From assembly GCA_026416295.1 (NCBI GenBank), contig JAOAFL010000060.1, forward strand, positions 1 to 40,358: a DNA stretch of 40,358 nt. The letters run 5' to 3'. The position numbers were made by a program, and so were the translations under genes. The notes under the pieces were generated by a model. That model searched no databases. It worked only from the letters and a program-made list of their open reading frames with translations, and had not been told where the DNA came from. Positions 1 through 14,556 of the stretch are shown here, one piece after another. Numbering within the stretch: the stretch's first letter is position 1; every line of letters begins with the position of its first letter. This DNA comes from Burkholderiales bacterium (GTDB lineage: Bacteria > Pseudomonadota > Gammaproteobacteria > Burkholderiales > SG8-39).

Positions 1-545
1 TCGGGAAAGTCGAGCATCGCCTCGGTGAGCGCGCGCAGCTCGACGAGCGCCTGCCCGAGCGCGCGCACCGCGTCCGAGAACTCTCCGGCGAGCGAGCGCA
101 GCGCCGAGCGCGCCGCGGCGCTGCTTGCGGCGTCGATCAGATCGGCGACCGCCTCGGCCTGCGCGAGGTCGAGCTTTCCGTTCAGGAACGCCCGACGCGT
201 GTACTCGCCGGGCTCGGCAAGGCGCGCGCCGGCGTCGAGGAACGCGCGCAGCAGCGCATGCAGCACCACCGGCCCCCCGTGCGCGTGGAACTCCAGCACG
301 TCCTCGCCGGTGTAGGAGCGCGGGCCGGGAAAATAGAGCGCGATGCCCTCGTCGAGCGGCTCGCCGGTTGCATTGCGCGCGGTGCGCAACGTCGCACGGC
401 GCGGCTCGGGAAGCGCGCCGAGCACCGCGCGCGCGATCTCCGGCACCGCCGGCCCCGAGAGCCGCAGCACGCCGATCCCGGAGCGTCCGGGCGCCGTTGC
501 GATCGCGACGATCGTGTCCGGCGCTGACCCTTCAGCGCCGGGCAT
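1..545 (-). CDS. mnmE: tRNA modification GTPase MnmE, N-terminal part (cut by window edge)
   Basis: MnmE (TrmE) works with MnmG to install the carboxymethylaminomethyl group on U34 of certain tRNAs, using formyl-tetrahydrofolate and GTP. Only about 181 N-terminal residues are present; the gene runs off the left edge, so the G domain is not visible. Seen here are the TrmE N-domain features: an opening like [21 protein letters not shown], the segment [15 protein letters not shown] that belongs to the folate-binding fold, and the start of the helical domain ([21 protein letters not shown]). The start is ATG at 543-545. This overlaps the yidC stop by 14 bases, so translation is probably coupled. 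It is the last visible gene of the rpmH operon. Identity is secure; the C-terminus cannot be judged. Confidence 0.95.
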   Translation of the reverse strand, partial: MPGAEGSAPDTIVAIATAPGRSGIGVLRLSGPAVPEIARAVLGALPEPRRATLRTARNATGEPLDEGIALYFPGPRSYTGEDVLEFHAHGGPVVLHALLRAFLDAGARLAEPGEYTRRAFLNGKLDLAQAEAVADLIDAASSAAARSALRSLAGEFSDAVRALGQALVELRALTEAMLDFP

Positions 546-2178
546 GCGCCGGCTTGTCGCGCTCGAACATGCGCTGGATCTGCCACTGCTGGAGGATCGA
601 GAGGATATTGTTCACCAGCCAGTAGAGCACCAGCCCCGCCGGAAAGAAGAAGAAGAACACGCTGAACACGTAGGGCATGAACTGCATCACCTTCGCCTGC
701 ACCGGATCCGGCGGCGGCGGGTTCATGCGCGTCTGGATCACCATCGTGACCGTCATCAACACCGGCAGCACGTAATACGGGTCGAGGGCCGACAGGTCCT
801 TGATCCACAGGACGAACGGCGCATGGCGAAGCTCGATCGCGGCAAGGAGCACCCAGTAGAGCGCGATGAAGACCGGGATCTGCACGAGGATCGGCAGGCA
901 GCCGCCGAGCGGATTGATTTTCTCGGTGCGGTAGAGCTCCATCATCGCCTGGTTCATCTTGGCGCGGTCGTGCTCGTACATCTCGCGGATGCGCTGAAGC
1001 CGGGGCGTCACGAGCTTCATCTTCGCCATCGACTTGTAGCTCGCGGCAGACAGCGGAAAGAAAATCAGCTTGATCAGCACCGTGAGAAGAATGATCGCGA
1101 CCCCCCAGTTCCCGGACCACTCGTAGAAGAATTCGAGCACCGCGAAGAGCGGCCAGGCGATGATCGCGAGCCAGCCGTAGTCGACCACGAGCTCCAGCCC
1201 CGGCGCCGCCGCCTTCAGCCGCCGCTGCTCCTGCGGACCGGCGTAGAGCGTCGCGCTCACGCGCTGGCGAGCGCCCGGCTCGACCGCGGGCAACGCCAGG
1301 ATCGTCCCGGCGGCGTACAGGGCGTCGGGCAGCTTTCGCGCGTAGTACTCGCGCGGCGTCTGATCCGCCGGCAGCCAGGCGGCGACGAAATAGTGCTGCA
1401 CCATCGCGATCCAGCCGTCGCGCGCCTGTCTCGGATAGTCGGCCTTGTCCTTGTCGAGCTCGGAGAACTCGATCTTTCGGAACGCCTTTTCCGCGGTGTA
1501 GACCGCCGGGCCGGTGAACGTGTACATCATCGCGCTCTCGCCGGCGGGCGAGCGCCCGTCGCGCACGAGCTGAAAGTAGGCGTGGCCGGCAAGCGGCGCT
1601 GCGCCGCCGTTCGTCACCTCGAATGCGACGTCGATCAGATAGCTGTTGCGGCGGAACGTGTAGATCTTCTCGACCGTCACCCCCGGCGGCCCGTCGGCCG
1701 CGAGCCGAAGCTCGAAGGACTCGGCACCCGGCGAAAGTTCGCGCTCGCCAGGCAGCGCGCGCCACGCGCTGCGGTGGTTCGGCAGCTGCTCGCCGATCAG
1801 GCCGCTTTGCGCCGCGTATTGGTGCTCCGGACCGAAAAGCACGAAGTTTTTCGCCGGATCGACGGTGTCCTTGTGCGCGAGCAGCTCGAGCCGGCGAAGC
1901 GTTGCGCCCGAGGTGTCGATCTCGGCGACGTAGAGGTCGGTGCGCACCGTCACCACCTCGCCCTTCGTCGGCGCCGGCGCCGCACCGGGGACCGGCGGCG
2001 CGGTCGCAGGTGCAGCCCCCGCCGGCGCTTTCGCCGGCGGCGCGGTCGGCGCCGGCACGCCGGACTCCGGCGGCGCCGAGACGCGCGCAGTCGAGCGTCG
2101 CTCCTTCTCCCACGCGTCCCAAAGCAGGAGCAGCGAGAACGTGAAGACGAAGAAGAGGATGAGACGCTGGGTATCCAC
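532..2178 (-). CDS. yidC: Membrane protein insertase YidC
   Basis: YidC inserts and folds inner-membrane proteins, alone or with SecYEG. The 548-residue protein has the proteobacterial layout. An N-terminal membrane anchor opens with [20 protein letters not shown]. Then come an Ala/Pro-rich linker (about residues 35-70), the large periplasmic beta domain (to about 330), and the conserved five-helix insertase core (about 340-530). The core includes [20 protein letters not shown] and the [22 protein letters not shown] stretch. The tail is short and basic ([10 protein letters not shown]). Length is normal for the family (about 540-560). It lies 16 bases downstream of yidD and overlaps mnmE, inside the rpmH-rnpA-yidD-yidC-mnmE operon found next to dnaA in many proteobacteria. 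Confidence 0.98.
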   Translation of the reverse strand: MDTQRLILFFVFTFSLLLLWDAWEKERRSTARVSAPPESGVPAPTAPPAKAPAGAAPATAPPVPGAAPAPTKGEVVTVRTDLYVAEIDTSGATLRRLELLAHKDTVDPAKNFVLFGPEHQYAAQSGLIGEQLPNHRSAWRALPGERELSPGAESFELRLAADGPPGVTVEKIYTFRRNSYLIDVAFEVTNGGAAPLAGHAYFQLVRDGRSPAGESAMMYTFTGPAVYTAEKAFRKIEFSELDKDKADYPRQARDGWIAMVQHYFVAAWLPADQTPREYYARKLPDALYAAGTILALPAVEPGARQRVSATLYAGPQEQRRLKAAAPGLELVVDYGWLAIIAWPLFAVLEFFYEWSGNWGVAIILLTVLIKLIFFPLSAASYKSMAKMKLVTPRLQRIREMYEHDRAKMNQAMMELYRTEKINPLGGCLPILVQIPVFIALYWVLLAAIELRHAPFVLWIKDLSALDPYYVLPVLMTVTMVIQTRMNPPPPDPVQAKVMQFMPYVFSVFFFFFPAGLVLYWLVNNILSILQQWQIQRMFERDKPAHARR

Positions 2179-2194
2179 GGATCCCGCGCTGCGT

Positions 2195-2419
2195 TCAGCG
2201 TCGTGGCGGCGGCACCGGATCGTAGCCGCCCGGGTGCCACGGGCCGCAGCGGCCGACGCGCTTCACGATGAGCCAGCCGCCGCGCAACGCACCGTGCCGC
2301 TCGAGCGCTTCCTCCGCGTACGCCGAGCAGCTCGGGTAAAACCGGCACGACGGCCCGAGGAGCGGGCTCACGAAGTATCGATACGCGCGCAGCGCGCTTG
2401 CCAGGGCGCGCGCGATCAT
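2195..2419 (-). CDS. yidD: Membrane protein insertion efficiency factor YidD
   Basis: YidD is a small membrane-associated protein that assists YidC-dependent insertion. The 74-residue product starts [20 protein letters not shown]. It carries the diagnostic cysteine-bearing core [21 protein letters not shown], followed by the [24 protein letters not shown] segment. The ATG at 2417-2419 overlaps the rnpA TGA (2416-2418) as ATGA, typical of translational coupling. An in-frame extension upstream to 2554 is possible, but it would run through rnpA and adds no family sequence, so the short form is chosen. Family length is 70-85 residues. Confidence 0.95.
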   Translation of the reverse strand: MIARALASALRAYRYFVSPLLGPSCRFYPSCSAYAEEALERHGALRGGWLIVKRVGRCGPWHPGGYDPVPPPRR

Positions 2420-2772
2420 CGCGCGAGCGCCCCGAAGAGCGAGCGCAGCAGCGCGAGCGTCGCCGGGCCCGGCTTCATCCCGTAGGGCGGTCGCACGAGC
2501 ACGTCGAGCGCGCCGAGCCGCGCCTGCTCGAGCCGGAAAGCCTCGCGAATGCATCGTTTGATCCGGTTGCGCATCCTCGCCTCTGCCGCATGCCGCCGCG
2601 ACAGCAGAATGCCGAGCCGCGGCGGGCCGCTTTCGCGCCGCAGCGTGTAGAACACGAACCCGTGGCGCGCAGTTCGCCGGCCGCTTCGCAGCAGGGTCTC
2701 GAACGCCGCGCTCGTCCGCAAGCGCCGCTCGCGGCCGAACCGCAACCGCGCCGGCGCTGGCGGATCGCGCAC
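2416..2772 (-). CDS. rnpA: Ribonuclease P protein component
   Basis: The protein subunit of RNase P helps the catalytic RNA remove 5' leaders from pre-tRNAs. The 118-residue basic protein has the family features: an early [20 protein letters not shown] segment, an aromatic [11 protein letters not shown] strand and the RNR signature in [15 protein letters not shown]. The predicted start is GTG at 2770-2772, 14 bases after the rpmH stop; no better ATG lies upstream before rpmH. Its stop overlaps the yidD start by four bases. Length matches family members (110-140). It is co-transcribed with rpmH, as is nearly universal in bacteria. Confidence 0.96.
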   Translation of the reverse strand: MRDPPAPARLRFGRERRLRTSAAFETLLRSGRRTARHGFVFYTLRRESGPPRLGILLSRRHAAEARMRNRIKRCIREAFRLEQARLGALDVLVRPPYGMKPGPATLALLRSLFGALAR

Positions 2773-2786
2773 GTCGGCGTGCGGCG

Positions 2787-2921
2787 CTAGACCGTCAGGC
2801 GCTTTCGCCCCTTCGCTCTGCGCGCGCGCAGCACCGCGCGGCCGCCGCGCGTGCGGCTGCGCGCGAGGAACCCGTGGCGTCGCGCGCGCCGGATCCGGGA
2901 CGGCTGATACGTCCGCTTCAT
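2787..2921 (-). CDS. rpmH: 50S ribosomal protein L34
   Basis: L34 is a small basic protein of the large ribosomal subunit. The 44-codon gene encodes [20 protein letters not shown] at the N-terminus, then a Ser/Thr/Arg-rich stretch ending KGRKRLTV. This is the canonical L34 sequence and exactly the usual length. The start is ATG at 2919-2921, with an AGGAG ribosome-binding sequence at 2933-2937. It is the first gene of the leftward operon and lies about 22 bases downstream of a sigma-70-like -10 element (2950-2955). Confidence 0.98.
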   Translation of the reverse strand: MKRTYQPSRIRRARRHGFLARSRTRGGRAVLRARRAKGRKRLTV

Positions 2922-2949
2922 CGCCTGCTCAGCTCCTGAAAGGGGCGCT

Positions 2950-2979
2950 ATTAGAGCCCGCGCATCGAAGCGTTGTCAA
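2950..2979 (-). promoter_or_regulatory. Sigma-70-type promoter of the rpmH-rnpA-yidD-yidC-mnmE operon
   Basis: On the minus strand there is a perfect -35 hexamer TTGACA (plus coordinates 2974-2979), an 18-base spacer, and a -10 hexamer TCTAAT (2950-2955) with one mismatch to consensus. Transcription would begin near 2943, giving a leader of about 20 bases before rpmH with its AGGAG at 2933-2937. This is the best housekeeping promoter I see in the window and suits a highly expressed ribosomal-protein operon. No equally good promoter was found for divergent dnaA. Confidence 0.7.
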
Positions 2980-3125
2980 ATAGTACCGTCGTGCGCGCAC
3001 GCGCATGTGGAACTGCGCCGTGCGCGGGGGTAGAATTCGGCTTCGTGTGCGGCGCCGTCGCGCCGCCGCTCCCGCATCGAAGAAGAGTTTTCACGAAGGC
3101 TCTCGACCCGGACGCTGCGAGGACG

Positions 3126-4445
3126 ATGCATACACTCTGGCACGCGTGCCTGCGCCGTCTGGAGCAGGAGCTGCCCGCGCAGCAGTTCAACACCTGGATC
3201 CGGCCGCTCTCGGCCGAACCCGAAGACGCCGAGCCCGGCGCGCTCGTTCTGACCGCGCCCAACCGCTTCGTCGCCGAAATGGTGCGCGAGCGCTTCGCCG
3301 CGCGCATCGGCAGGCTCGCCGAGGAGGCGAGCGGGCGCGAGACGCTCGTGAAGGTGGTGCTCGCCCGCCCGGCGCAGACGCCTGCCCGCGCCGCCCCGGC
3401 CCCGGCGCCCGCGGTCGGCCCAGAGCGCACTCCGTTCAGCCGCCAGTTCAGCTTCGACAACTTCGTGACCGGCAAGGCGAACCAGCTTGCGCGCGCCGCG
3501 GCGCTGCAGGTGGCGGAAAACCCGGGGCTTTCGTACAACCCGCTGTTCATCTACGGCGGCGTCGGCCTCGGCAAGACGCATCTGCTGCTCGCGATCGGCA
3601 ACCACGTCGGCAGCCGCCGTCCGCAGGCGAAGATCCGCTACATCCACGCCGAGCAGTACGTCACCGACGTCGTGCGCGCCTACCAGCAGAAGTCGTTCGA
3701 GGAGTTCAAGCGCTACTACCACTCGCTCGACCTGCTGCTGATCGACGACATCCAGTTCTTTTCGAACAAGGACCGCACGCAGGAGGAGTTCTTCTACGCG
3801 TTCAACGCCCTGGTCGAAGCGCACCGCCAGATCGTGATCACCTGCGACACCTACCCGAAGGAGATCGCCGGGATGCAGGAGCGACTGATCTCGCGCTTCG
3901 GCTGGGGCCTCACGGTCGCGATCGAGCCGCCGGAGCTCGAGATGCGCGTCGCGATCGTGCTGAAAAAGGCGGAAGCCGAGTCGGTCGCGCTGCCTGAGGA
4001 CATCGCGTTTTTCATCGCCAAGCATATCCGCTCGAACGTGCGCGAGCTGGAAGGCGCGTTGAAAAAAGTGCTCGCGTTCGCCCGCTTCACCGGCCGCGAG
4101 CTGACGCTCGAGCTCGCGCGCGAGGCGCTGCGCGACATCCTGCACGTCGCCAACCGCCAGATCACGATCGAGGGCATCCAGAAGACCGTGGCCGAGTACT
4201 ACAAGATCAAGGTCTCGGACATGCATTCGAAGCGCCGCACGCGCAACCTCGCGCGCCCGCGCCAGGTGGCGATGGCGCTCGCCAAGGACCTTACCCACCT
4301 CAGCCTTCCCGAAATCGGCGAGGCCTTCGGCAACCGCGATCACACCACCGTGCTGCACGCCTGCCGCACGGTCGCCGCGCTGCGCAAGACCGATCCGGCG
4401 CTCAACCGCGACTATCACGTGCTCGAGCAGATCCTGAAAGGATAG
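3126..4445 (+). CDS. dnaA: Chromosomal replication initiator DnaA
   Basis: DnaA binds 9-bp boxes at oriC, melts the origin and recruits helicase. The 439-residue protein starts [20 protein letters not shown], matching the beta-proteobacterial domain I. Domain II is a very short Ala/Pro-rich linker (about residues 82-100). The AAA+ domain has Walker A GGVGLGKT (Lys150) and Walker [10 protein letters not shown]. Domain IV carries the box-recognition motif [14 protein letters not shown] near the C-terminus. An in-frame upstream extension to 2973 reaches into the intergenic region and has no family sequence, so ATG 3126 is chosen; its ribosome-binding site is weak (GCGAGGACG). It is followed by a 211-bp gap, then dnaN. 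Confidence 0.98.
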   Translation: MHTLWHACLRRLEQELPAQQFNTWIRPLSAEPEDAEPGALVLTAPNRFVAEMVRERFAARIGRLAEEASGRETLVKVVLARPAQTPARAAPAPAPAVGPERTPFSRQFSFDNFVTGKANQLARAAALQVAENPGLSYNPLFIYGGVGLGKTHLLLAIGNHVGSRRPQAKIRYIHAEQYVTDVVRAYQQKSFEEFKRYYHSLDLLLIDDIQFFSNKDRTQEEFFYAFNALVEAHRQIVITCDTYPKEIAGMQERLISRFGWGLTVAIEPPELEMRVAIVLKKAEAESVALPEDIAFFIAKHIRSNVRELEGALKKVLAFARFTGRELTLELAREALRDILHVANRQITIEGIQKTVAEYYKIKVSDMHSKRRTRNLARPRQVAMALAKDLTHLSLPEIGEAFGNRDHTTVLHACRTVAALRKTDPALNRDYHVLEQILKG

Positions 4446-10720
<6,275 letters not shown>

Positions 10721-10744
10721 CCGGCCGAACGGGAAAAGGGCGGC

Positions 10745-10774
10745 AGAATACCCGCAAAGAACACCGCCGCACAA
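10745..10774 (-). promoter_or_regulatory. Possible sigma-70 promoter of topB
   Basis: Reading leftward, TTGTGC (10769-10774) and TATTCT (10745-10750) are separated by 18 bases, within the 63-bp gap between dprA and topB. Each hexamer keeps the key positions (TTG; TA...T) but not the full consensus. A start near 10738 would give a leader of about 18 bases before the topB ATG. Weak evidence, offered because topB would otherwise depend on read-through from dprA. Confidence 0.3.
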
Positions 10775-10783
10775 CCGGCGCGG

Positions 10784-11869
10784 TCAGGCGAGGCGCTGGT
10801 AGAGGCCACCGGGGAGCGCGGCGACGCGCCCGGCGAGCTCGAGCCGCAGCAGCTCGGCGGCGACGCGCTCGGCGGGCAGGCCTGAGCGCGCGCAGAGCGA
10901 CTCGACGTCGATCGGCTCGAAGCCGAGGTGCGCAAGGAGCGGCCCGTCTTCGGCCGCCGGCGCGGGCGCAGCGGCCGCGGCGCGCGCGCCGGTGCGCCTA
11001 AGTAGCGGCAGCTCGGCGTACAGGTCCTCGACCGACTCGACGAGCTTTGCGCCCGACTTGATGAGCGCGTGGCAGCCCTTGGCGAGCGGCGCGTGGATCG
11101 AGCCGGGCAGCGCGAACACCTCGCGCCCCTGCTCGGCGGCGAGGCGCGCGGTGACGAGCGAGCCCGAGCCGAGCGCGGCCTCGACGACGAGGCAGCCGCG
11201 CGAAAGCCCGCTGATCAGCCGGTTGCGGCGCGGGAAATTGTGCGCGTACGCCGGCGTGCCGAGCGGGAATTCGGACACGATCAGCCCGCGCTCCGCGATC
11301 CGCGCGGCGAGGTCGGCGTTCGCCGGCGGATAGACGACGTCGGCGCCGGTGCCGAGCACCGCGATGGTCGATCCCTCGCCTTCGAGCGCACCGCAGTGCG
11401 CCGCGGCGTCGATGCCGAGGGCAAGCCCCGAGACGATCGCGACGCCCGCCGTGCTGAGCGCGTGCGCGAATCGCTCGGCGTCGCGCCGCCCTTGCGCGGT
11501 CGCGTTGCGGCTGCCGACGATCGCGAGCGCGGGCCGCGCAAGGAGCTCGGTGCGGCCGACGCAATAAAGCACCGGCGGCGGGTCGGCGATCTCGAGCAGC
11601 AAGCGCGGGTAGTCGGCGTCGGCGAGGGGGAGCAGTCGGCGCCCCGGCGCCTCGAGCCAGGCGAGCGCCCGCTCGCTCGCGGCGACGACTTCCGGCGAGT
11701 CGAGCGCCTCGATCGCCGGGGCCGGCAGGTGGCGCGCAAGCTGCGCGCGCCCGACCTCGAGCACCCGCTCGGGGGAGCCGTACAGCCTGAGAAGCGCGAC
11801 GACGGTCGTCGGGCCGAGCCCGGGCGCGAGCGTCAGGCGGAGCCAAGCCGCCGCCTCGCGCGCGCGCAT
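10784..11869 (-). CDS. dprA: DNA-processing protein DprA
   Basis: DprA binds incoming single-stranded DNA during natural transformation and loads RecA. The 361-residue protein has an N-terminal helix-hairpin-helix-like region (LRLTLAPGLGPTTVVALLRLYGS). The Rossmann-fold core includes LAIVGSRNATAQGRRDAERF, VSGLALGIDAAAHCGAL and STIAVLGTGADVVYP, then FPRRNRLISGLSRG and EQGREVFALPGSI. The C-terminal winged-helix (DML1-like) domain runs about 300-361 (IDVESLCARSGLPAERVAAELL). The start ATG is at 11867-11869. It lies between the LysM gene (23-bp gap) and topB. With comM at 33464 this suggests competence-type DNA processing in the lineage. In many beta-proteobacteria a DUF494 (smg) gene sits between dprA and topB; there is none here. 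Confidence 0.96.
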   Translation of the reverse strand: MRAREAAAWLRLTLAPGLGPTTVVALLRLYGSPERVLEVGRAQLARHLPAPAIEALDSPEVVAASERALAWLEAPGRRLLPLADADYPRLLLEIADPPPVLYCVGRTELLARPALAIVGSRNATAQGRRDAERFAHALSTAGVAIVSGLALGIDAAAHCGALEGEGSTIAVLGTGADVVYPPANADLAARIAERGLIVSEFPLGTPAYAHNFPRRNRLISGLSRGCLVVEAALGSGSLVTARLAAEQGREVFALPGSIHAPLAKGCHALIKSGAKLVESVEDLYAELPLLRRTGARAAAAAPAPAAEDGPLLAHLGFEPIDVESLCARSGLPAERVAAELLRLELAGRVAALPGGLYQRLA

Positions 11870-11892
11870 CGGCGCTTGCGCCGCGGCGCGCG

Positions 11893-12948
11893 TCAGGGGT
11901 TTCGCACGAGGTCGAACGGGTTCACCGGGCGGGCGACGTTCATCACGAGCGCGTAGGACACGCGGTCGAAGACCCGAAAGACGAACACCAGCCCGTAGCG
12001 CTCTTCGGGCAGCACCACCGGCATCGTCTCGGCGGCCCCCGCCCGGGCGAGTTTTCCGCCCGGCCGGTAGAGGGCGAGCACGTGCCCTGCTTCGAGGCCC
12101 TGATTCTTGCCCGCGCTCAGCGCGACGATCGACAGTCGCCCGGCTTCGCCGGTTCGGCCGACGCCCCCGTAGATCGAGATCACCCGCGCGTTCACAGGCG
12201 AGCCCGGCGCGCGCGGTACGTAGTTCACCGCTTCGGGCCGCCCGGCGGCGATCAGACGATCGCCGACCGCGACTTCCTGCCGTACCGAGGTCAGCTCGAC
12301 GAGCGCCGGCTCGCCGGCGCGAACGATGCGCGCGGTGCCGAGGAAGATCGCCTCGAATCCGAGCGTGCGGTTCTCGTCGGGATCGACGAGCGGCTGGCCG
12401 CGCCGATACACGAACCATTGCTCGGCCTTCGCATCTCCGATCCCCTTCACGTAGGCGCGCGCGCCCGCTTCGATGACGACGCGGCCGGTTTCGGTCGCGA
12501 CGATCACCGGCGCCTGATCGAGGCCGTCGGGCTCGACGACGAGCGGGCGGCTGAGAAACGGCTCGATCGCCGCCTGCGGGATCGGTGGCACGGCTTGCGG
12601 CGCCGTGGACTCGGCCCGCACCTGCGGGCTGAGCTGCACGGTCTCCAGCGCGAGCGCAGGCTGCTCGCGCGAGCGGTCGAGCACGATCACGTCGCCCGGA
12701 TGGATGCGGTGCGGATTGCGGATCTGCTCGCGGTTGAGGTTCCACAGTTCGCTCCACCGCCACGGCGAATCGGTGAAGCGCTCGGCGATCGACCAGAGCG
12801 TATCGCCAGGCTGAACGACGTAGCGCTCGGGGGCGTTCGGCTTCAGAACGAGCGGTGGCTTCGGCGCTTGCGCGAGGGCGCCGGCCGCTGCGCCGAGGGC
12901 AAGGGCAAAAGTGAAATTTATGATATACTTACGCGCTTTCTCGTGCAT
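11893..12948 (-). CDS. LysM peptidoglycan-binding domain protein
   Basis: Probable exported protein of 351 residues. It begins with a basic, then hydrophobic segment that looks like a signal peptide (IINFTFALALGAAAGALAQA). One LysM domain follows at about residues 42-92 (ERYVVQPGDTLWSIAERFTD ... NPHRIHPGDVIVL), which in this family binds peptidoglycan. The remaining 250 residues resemble the conserved C-terminal region of LysM proteins encoded between dprA and def in beta-proteobacteria, whose precise role is not known to me. The first codons are unusually AT-rich for the window (coding KYIINFTF). It runs divergently from def and is followed after 23 bases by dprA. Function beyond cell-wall association is not claimed. 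Confidence 0.88.
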   Translation of the reverse strand: MHEKARKYIINFTFALALGAAAGALAQAPKPPLVLKPNAPERYVVQPGDTLWSIAERFTDSPWRWSELWNLNREQIRNPHRIHPGDVIVLDRSREQPALALETVQLSPQVRAESTAPQAVPPIPQAAIEPFLSRPLVVEPDGLDQAPVIVATETGRVVIEAGARAYVKGIGDAKAEQWFVYRRGQPLVDPDENRTLGFEAIFLGTARIVRAGEPALVELTSVRQEVAVGDRLIAAGRPEAVNYVPRAPGSPVNARVISIYGGVGRTGEAGRLSIVALSAGKNQGLEAGHVLALYRPGGKLARAGAAETMPVVLPEERYGLVFVFRVFDRVSYALVMNVARPVNPFDLVRNP

Positions 12949-12973
12949 GATGCCCCCGAGCGGTGGCTTGGGT

Positions 12974-12996
12974 GATCGGCTCCTGCGCTGCCGATC
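12974..12996 (-). repeat. Inverted repeat in the leader of the LysM gene
   Basis: GATCGGC (12974-12980) and GCCGATC (12990-12996) form a 7-bp stem with a 9-base loop, 26-48 bases upstream of the LysM start. It lies in the 138-bp LysM/def divergent gap. The half nearer def (about 13000-13080) is strikingly AT-rich for this genome and probably holds the promoters of both genes, though I cannot choose convincing -35/-10 pairs. The dyad could be an operator or an mRNA leader hairpin. Confidence 0.35.
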
Positions 12997-13086
12997 CGCG
13001 CTTGCAATTTAGCATAAGCCCGGATATTTATGTGGCGCCTTAGATAGTGCACGTAATTGGTTATTTCAGCAAGCGTTTTCCGCACA

Positions 13087-13590
13087 ATGGCGATACTCAA
13101 CATCCTGCGATACCCCGATGCCCGACTGCACAAGGTCGCCGAACCCGTCAAGGTGTTCGACGACTCGCTCAAACGCCTGGTCGCCGACATGGCCGAAACG
13201 ATGTACGCGGCCTCGGGTGTCGGGCTCGCCGCCACGCAGGTGGACGTGCACAAGCAGGTGATCGTGGTCGACGTCTCGGATCGTCGCGATTCGCTCGTCG
13301 TGCTCGTCAACCCCGAGATCGTCGAGGCGAGCGGTGTCTCCGACATCGAGGAAGGCTGCCTTTCGGTGCCGGGGATCTACGAGACACTGGAGCGCGCCGA
13401 GCGAGTCAAGGTGCGAGCCTTCGACCAGCACGGCAAGTCGTTCACGCTGGAAGCGCAGGGGCTGCTCTCGGTGTGCATCCAGCACGAGATGGATCACCTG
13501 CAGGGCAAGGTCTTCATCGAGCGGCTCTCGCAGCTCAAGCAGCAGCGTATCCGCGCCCGAATCGCCAAGCAGCTCCGAAAAAGCGCCTGA
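13087..13590 (+). CDS. def: Peptide deformylase
   Basis: Removes the N-terminal formyl group from nascent proteins. The 167-residue enzyme has all three metal/catalytic motifs: GVGLAATQ (residues 44-51), EGCLSVPG with metal-ligand Cys91, and QHEMDHLQG with His133, Glu134 and His137. The start is ATG at 13087 ([14 protein letters not shown]), the canonical N-terminus. An upstream in-frame GTG at 13057 would add ten non-conserved residues. It is the first gene of the rightward def-fmt-rsmB-DUF4390-ntrY-ntrX cluster. A 7-bp GC hairpin (GCCGCGC/GCGCGGC, 13596-13612) follows its stop in the short gap before fmt. Confidence 0.97.
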   Translation: MAILNILRYPDARLHKVAEPVKVFDDSLKRLVADMAETMYAASGVGLAATQVDVHKQVIVVDVSDRRDSLVVLVNPEIVEASGVSDIEEGCLSVPGIYETLERAERVKVRAFDQHGKSFTLEAQGLLSVCIQHEMDHLQGKVFIERLSQLKQQRIRARIAKQLRKSA

Positions 13591-13626
13591 GGGGCGCCGC
13601 GCAGGGCGCGGCCCCGCCGTCTGCCG

Positions 13627-14556
13627 ATGCGCCTCGTATTCGCCGGAACCCCGGCCTTTGCCGCGGTCGCGCTGGAGGCGCTGCTCGCCGCCGGTCACGA
13701 CGTCGCGCTCGTTCTCACGCAACCGGATCGCGCCGCCGGCCGCGGCCTGAAACCTGCCCCGAGCGCGGTCAAGCGGCTCGCGCTCGAACGGGGTCTTTCG
13801 CTCTATCAGCCGGCCTCGCTTCGCGCGCCGCAGGCGCTGGAGCCCCTGGAGGCGGCGCGCGCCGAGGCGATCGTCGTCGCCGCCTACGGACTGATCCTTC
13901 CTCGGCCGCTCCTTGCGCTCGCGCCCCACGGCGCGATCAACATCCACGCGTCGCTGCTTCCGCGCTGGCGCGGCCCGGCGCCGATCCAGCGGGCGCTGCT
14001 CGCCGGCGACCGCGAGACCGGCATCACGATCATGCAGATGGACGAAGGGCTGGACACGGGGCCGATCCTCGCGCAACAGCCGATCGCGATCGCGCCGGAC
14101 GACGACGCCGCAAGCCTTCAGGACCGGCTCGCCGCGCTCGGTGCGCGGATGATCGTCGTCGCGCTCGCGGACATCGCCGCCGGCCGCGCGCGCCCCGTGC
14201 CGCAGCCGGCCGAGGGCGCGTGCTACGCGCCGAAGATCGCTCCGGAGGAGACCGTGATCGACTGGTCGCGGCCGTGTGCGCAGATCGAGCGGCAGATACG
14301 GGCGCTGCGCCCGGCGCCCGGCGCCCGCACGCGCCTGCGCGACGAGGAGATCAAGCTCTGGCGCGCGGAGTGCGTCGCGCGGCGCGGCTCCCCCGGCACG
14401 GTGCTCGAAGCCGGGCAGGCGCTTCTTATCGCCTGCGGCGAGGGCGCGCTCGCGGTGCGCGAGCTTCAGCGCGCGGGCGGCCGGCGGCTGCCCGCAGGCG
14501 AGTTCCTGCGCGGTCGCCGGGTCGCGCCGGGGGAACGCCTTGGCGCCGCTTGCTGA
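13627..14556 (+). CDS. fmt: Methionyl-tRNA formyltransferase
   Basis: Transfers formyl from 10-formyl-tetrahydrofolate to initiator Met-tRNA, the step that def later reverses on proteins. The 309-residue protein has the catalytic domain with RLVFAGTPAFA at the N-terminus, the active-site segment NIHASLLPRWRGPAPIQ (Asn105, His107) and MDEGLDTGPIL, then a C-terminal OB-like tRNA-binding domain. Length matches the family (about 310-315). The ATG at 13627 is 36 bases after def. Its 3' end overlaps the proposed rsmB start by 17 bases, pointing to a coupled operon. Confidence 0.96.
   Translation: MRLVFAGTPAFAAVALEALLAAGHDVALVLTQPDRAAGRGLKPAPSAVKRLALERGLSLYQPASLRAPQALEPLEAARAEAIVVAAYGLILPRPLLALAPHGAINIHASLLPRWRGPAPIQRALLAGDRETGITIMQMDEGLDTGPILAQQPIAIAPDDDAASLQDRLAALGARMIVVALADIAAGRARPVPQPAEGACYAPKIAPEETVIDWSRPCAQIERQIRALRPAPGARTRLRDEEIKLWRAECVARRGSPGTVLEAGQALLIACGEGALAVRELQRAGGRRLPAGEFLRGRRVAPGERLGAAC

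Noticed and set aside
182-2122. Very long open frame opposite/offset to yidC and mnmE (and similar frames at 343-2271, 7011-10772, 7904-10885, 19973-23806)
   Set aside because: Arg/Ala/Gly/His-rich translations with no family sequence, lying fully over well-identified genes in another frame. Long spurious frames are expected in GC-rich DNA.
2973-3125. N-terminal extension of DnaA by 51 residues
   Set aside because: The extra sequence has no DnaA homology, and ATG 3126 gives the standard domain I start. The region more likely holds promoters.
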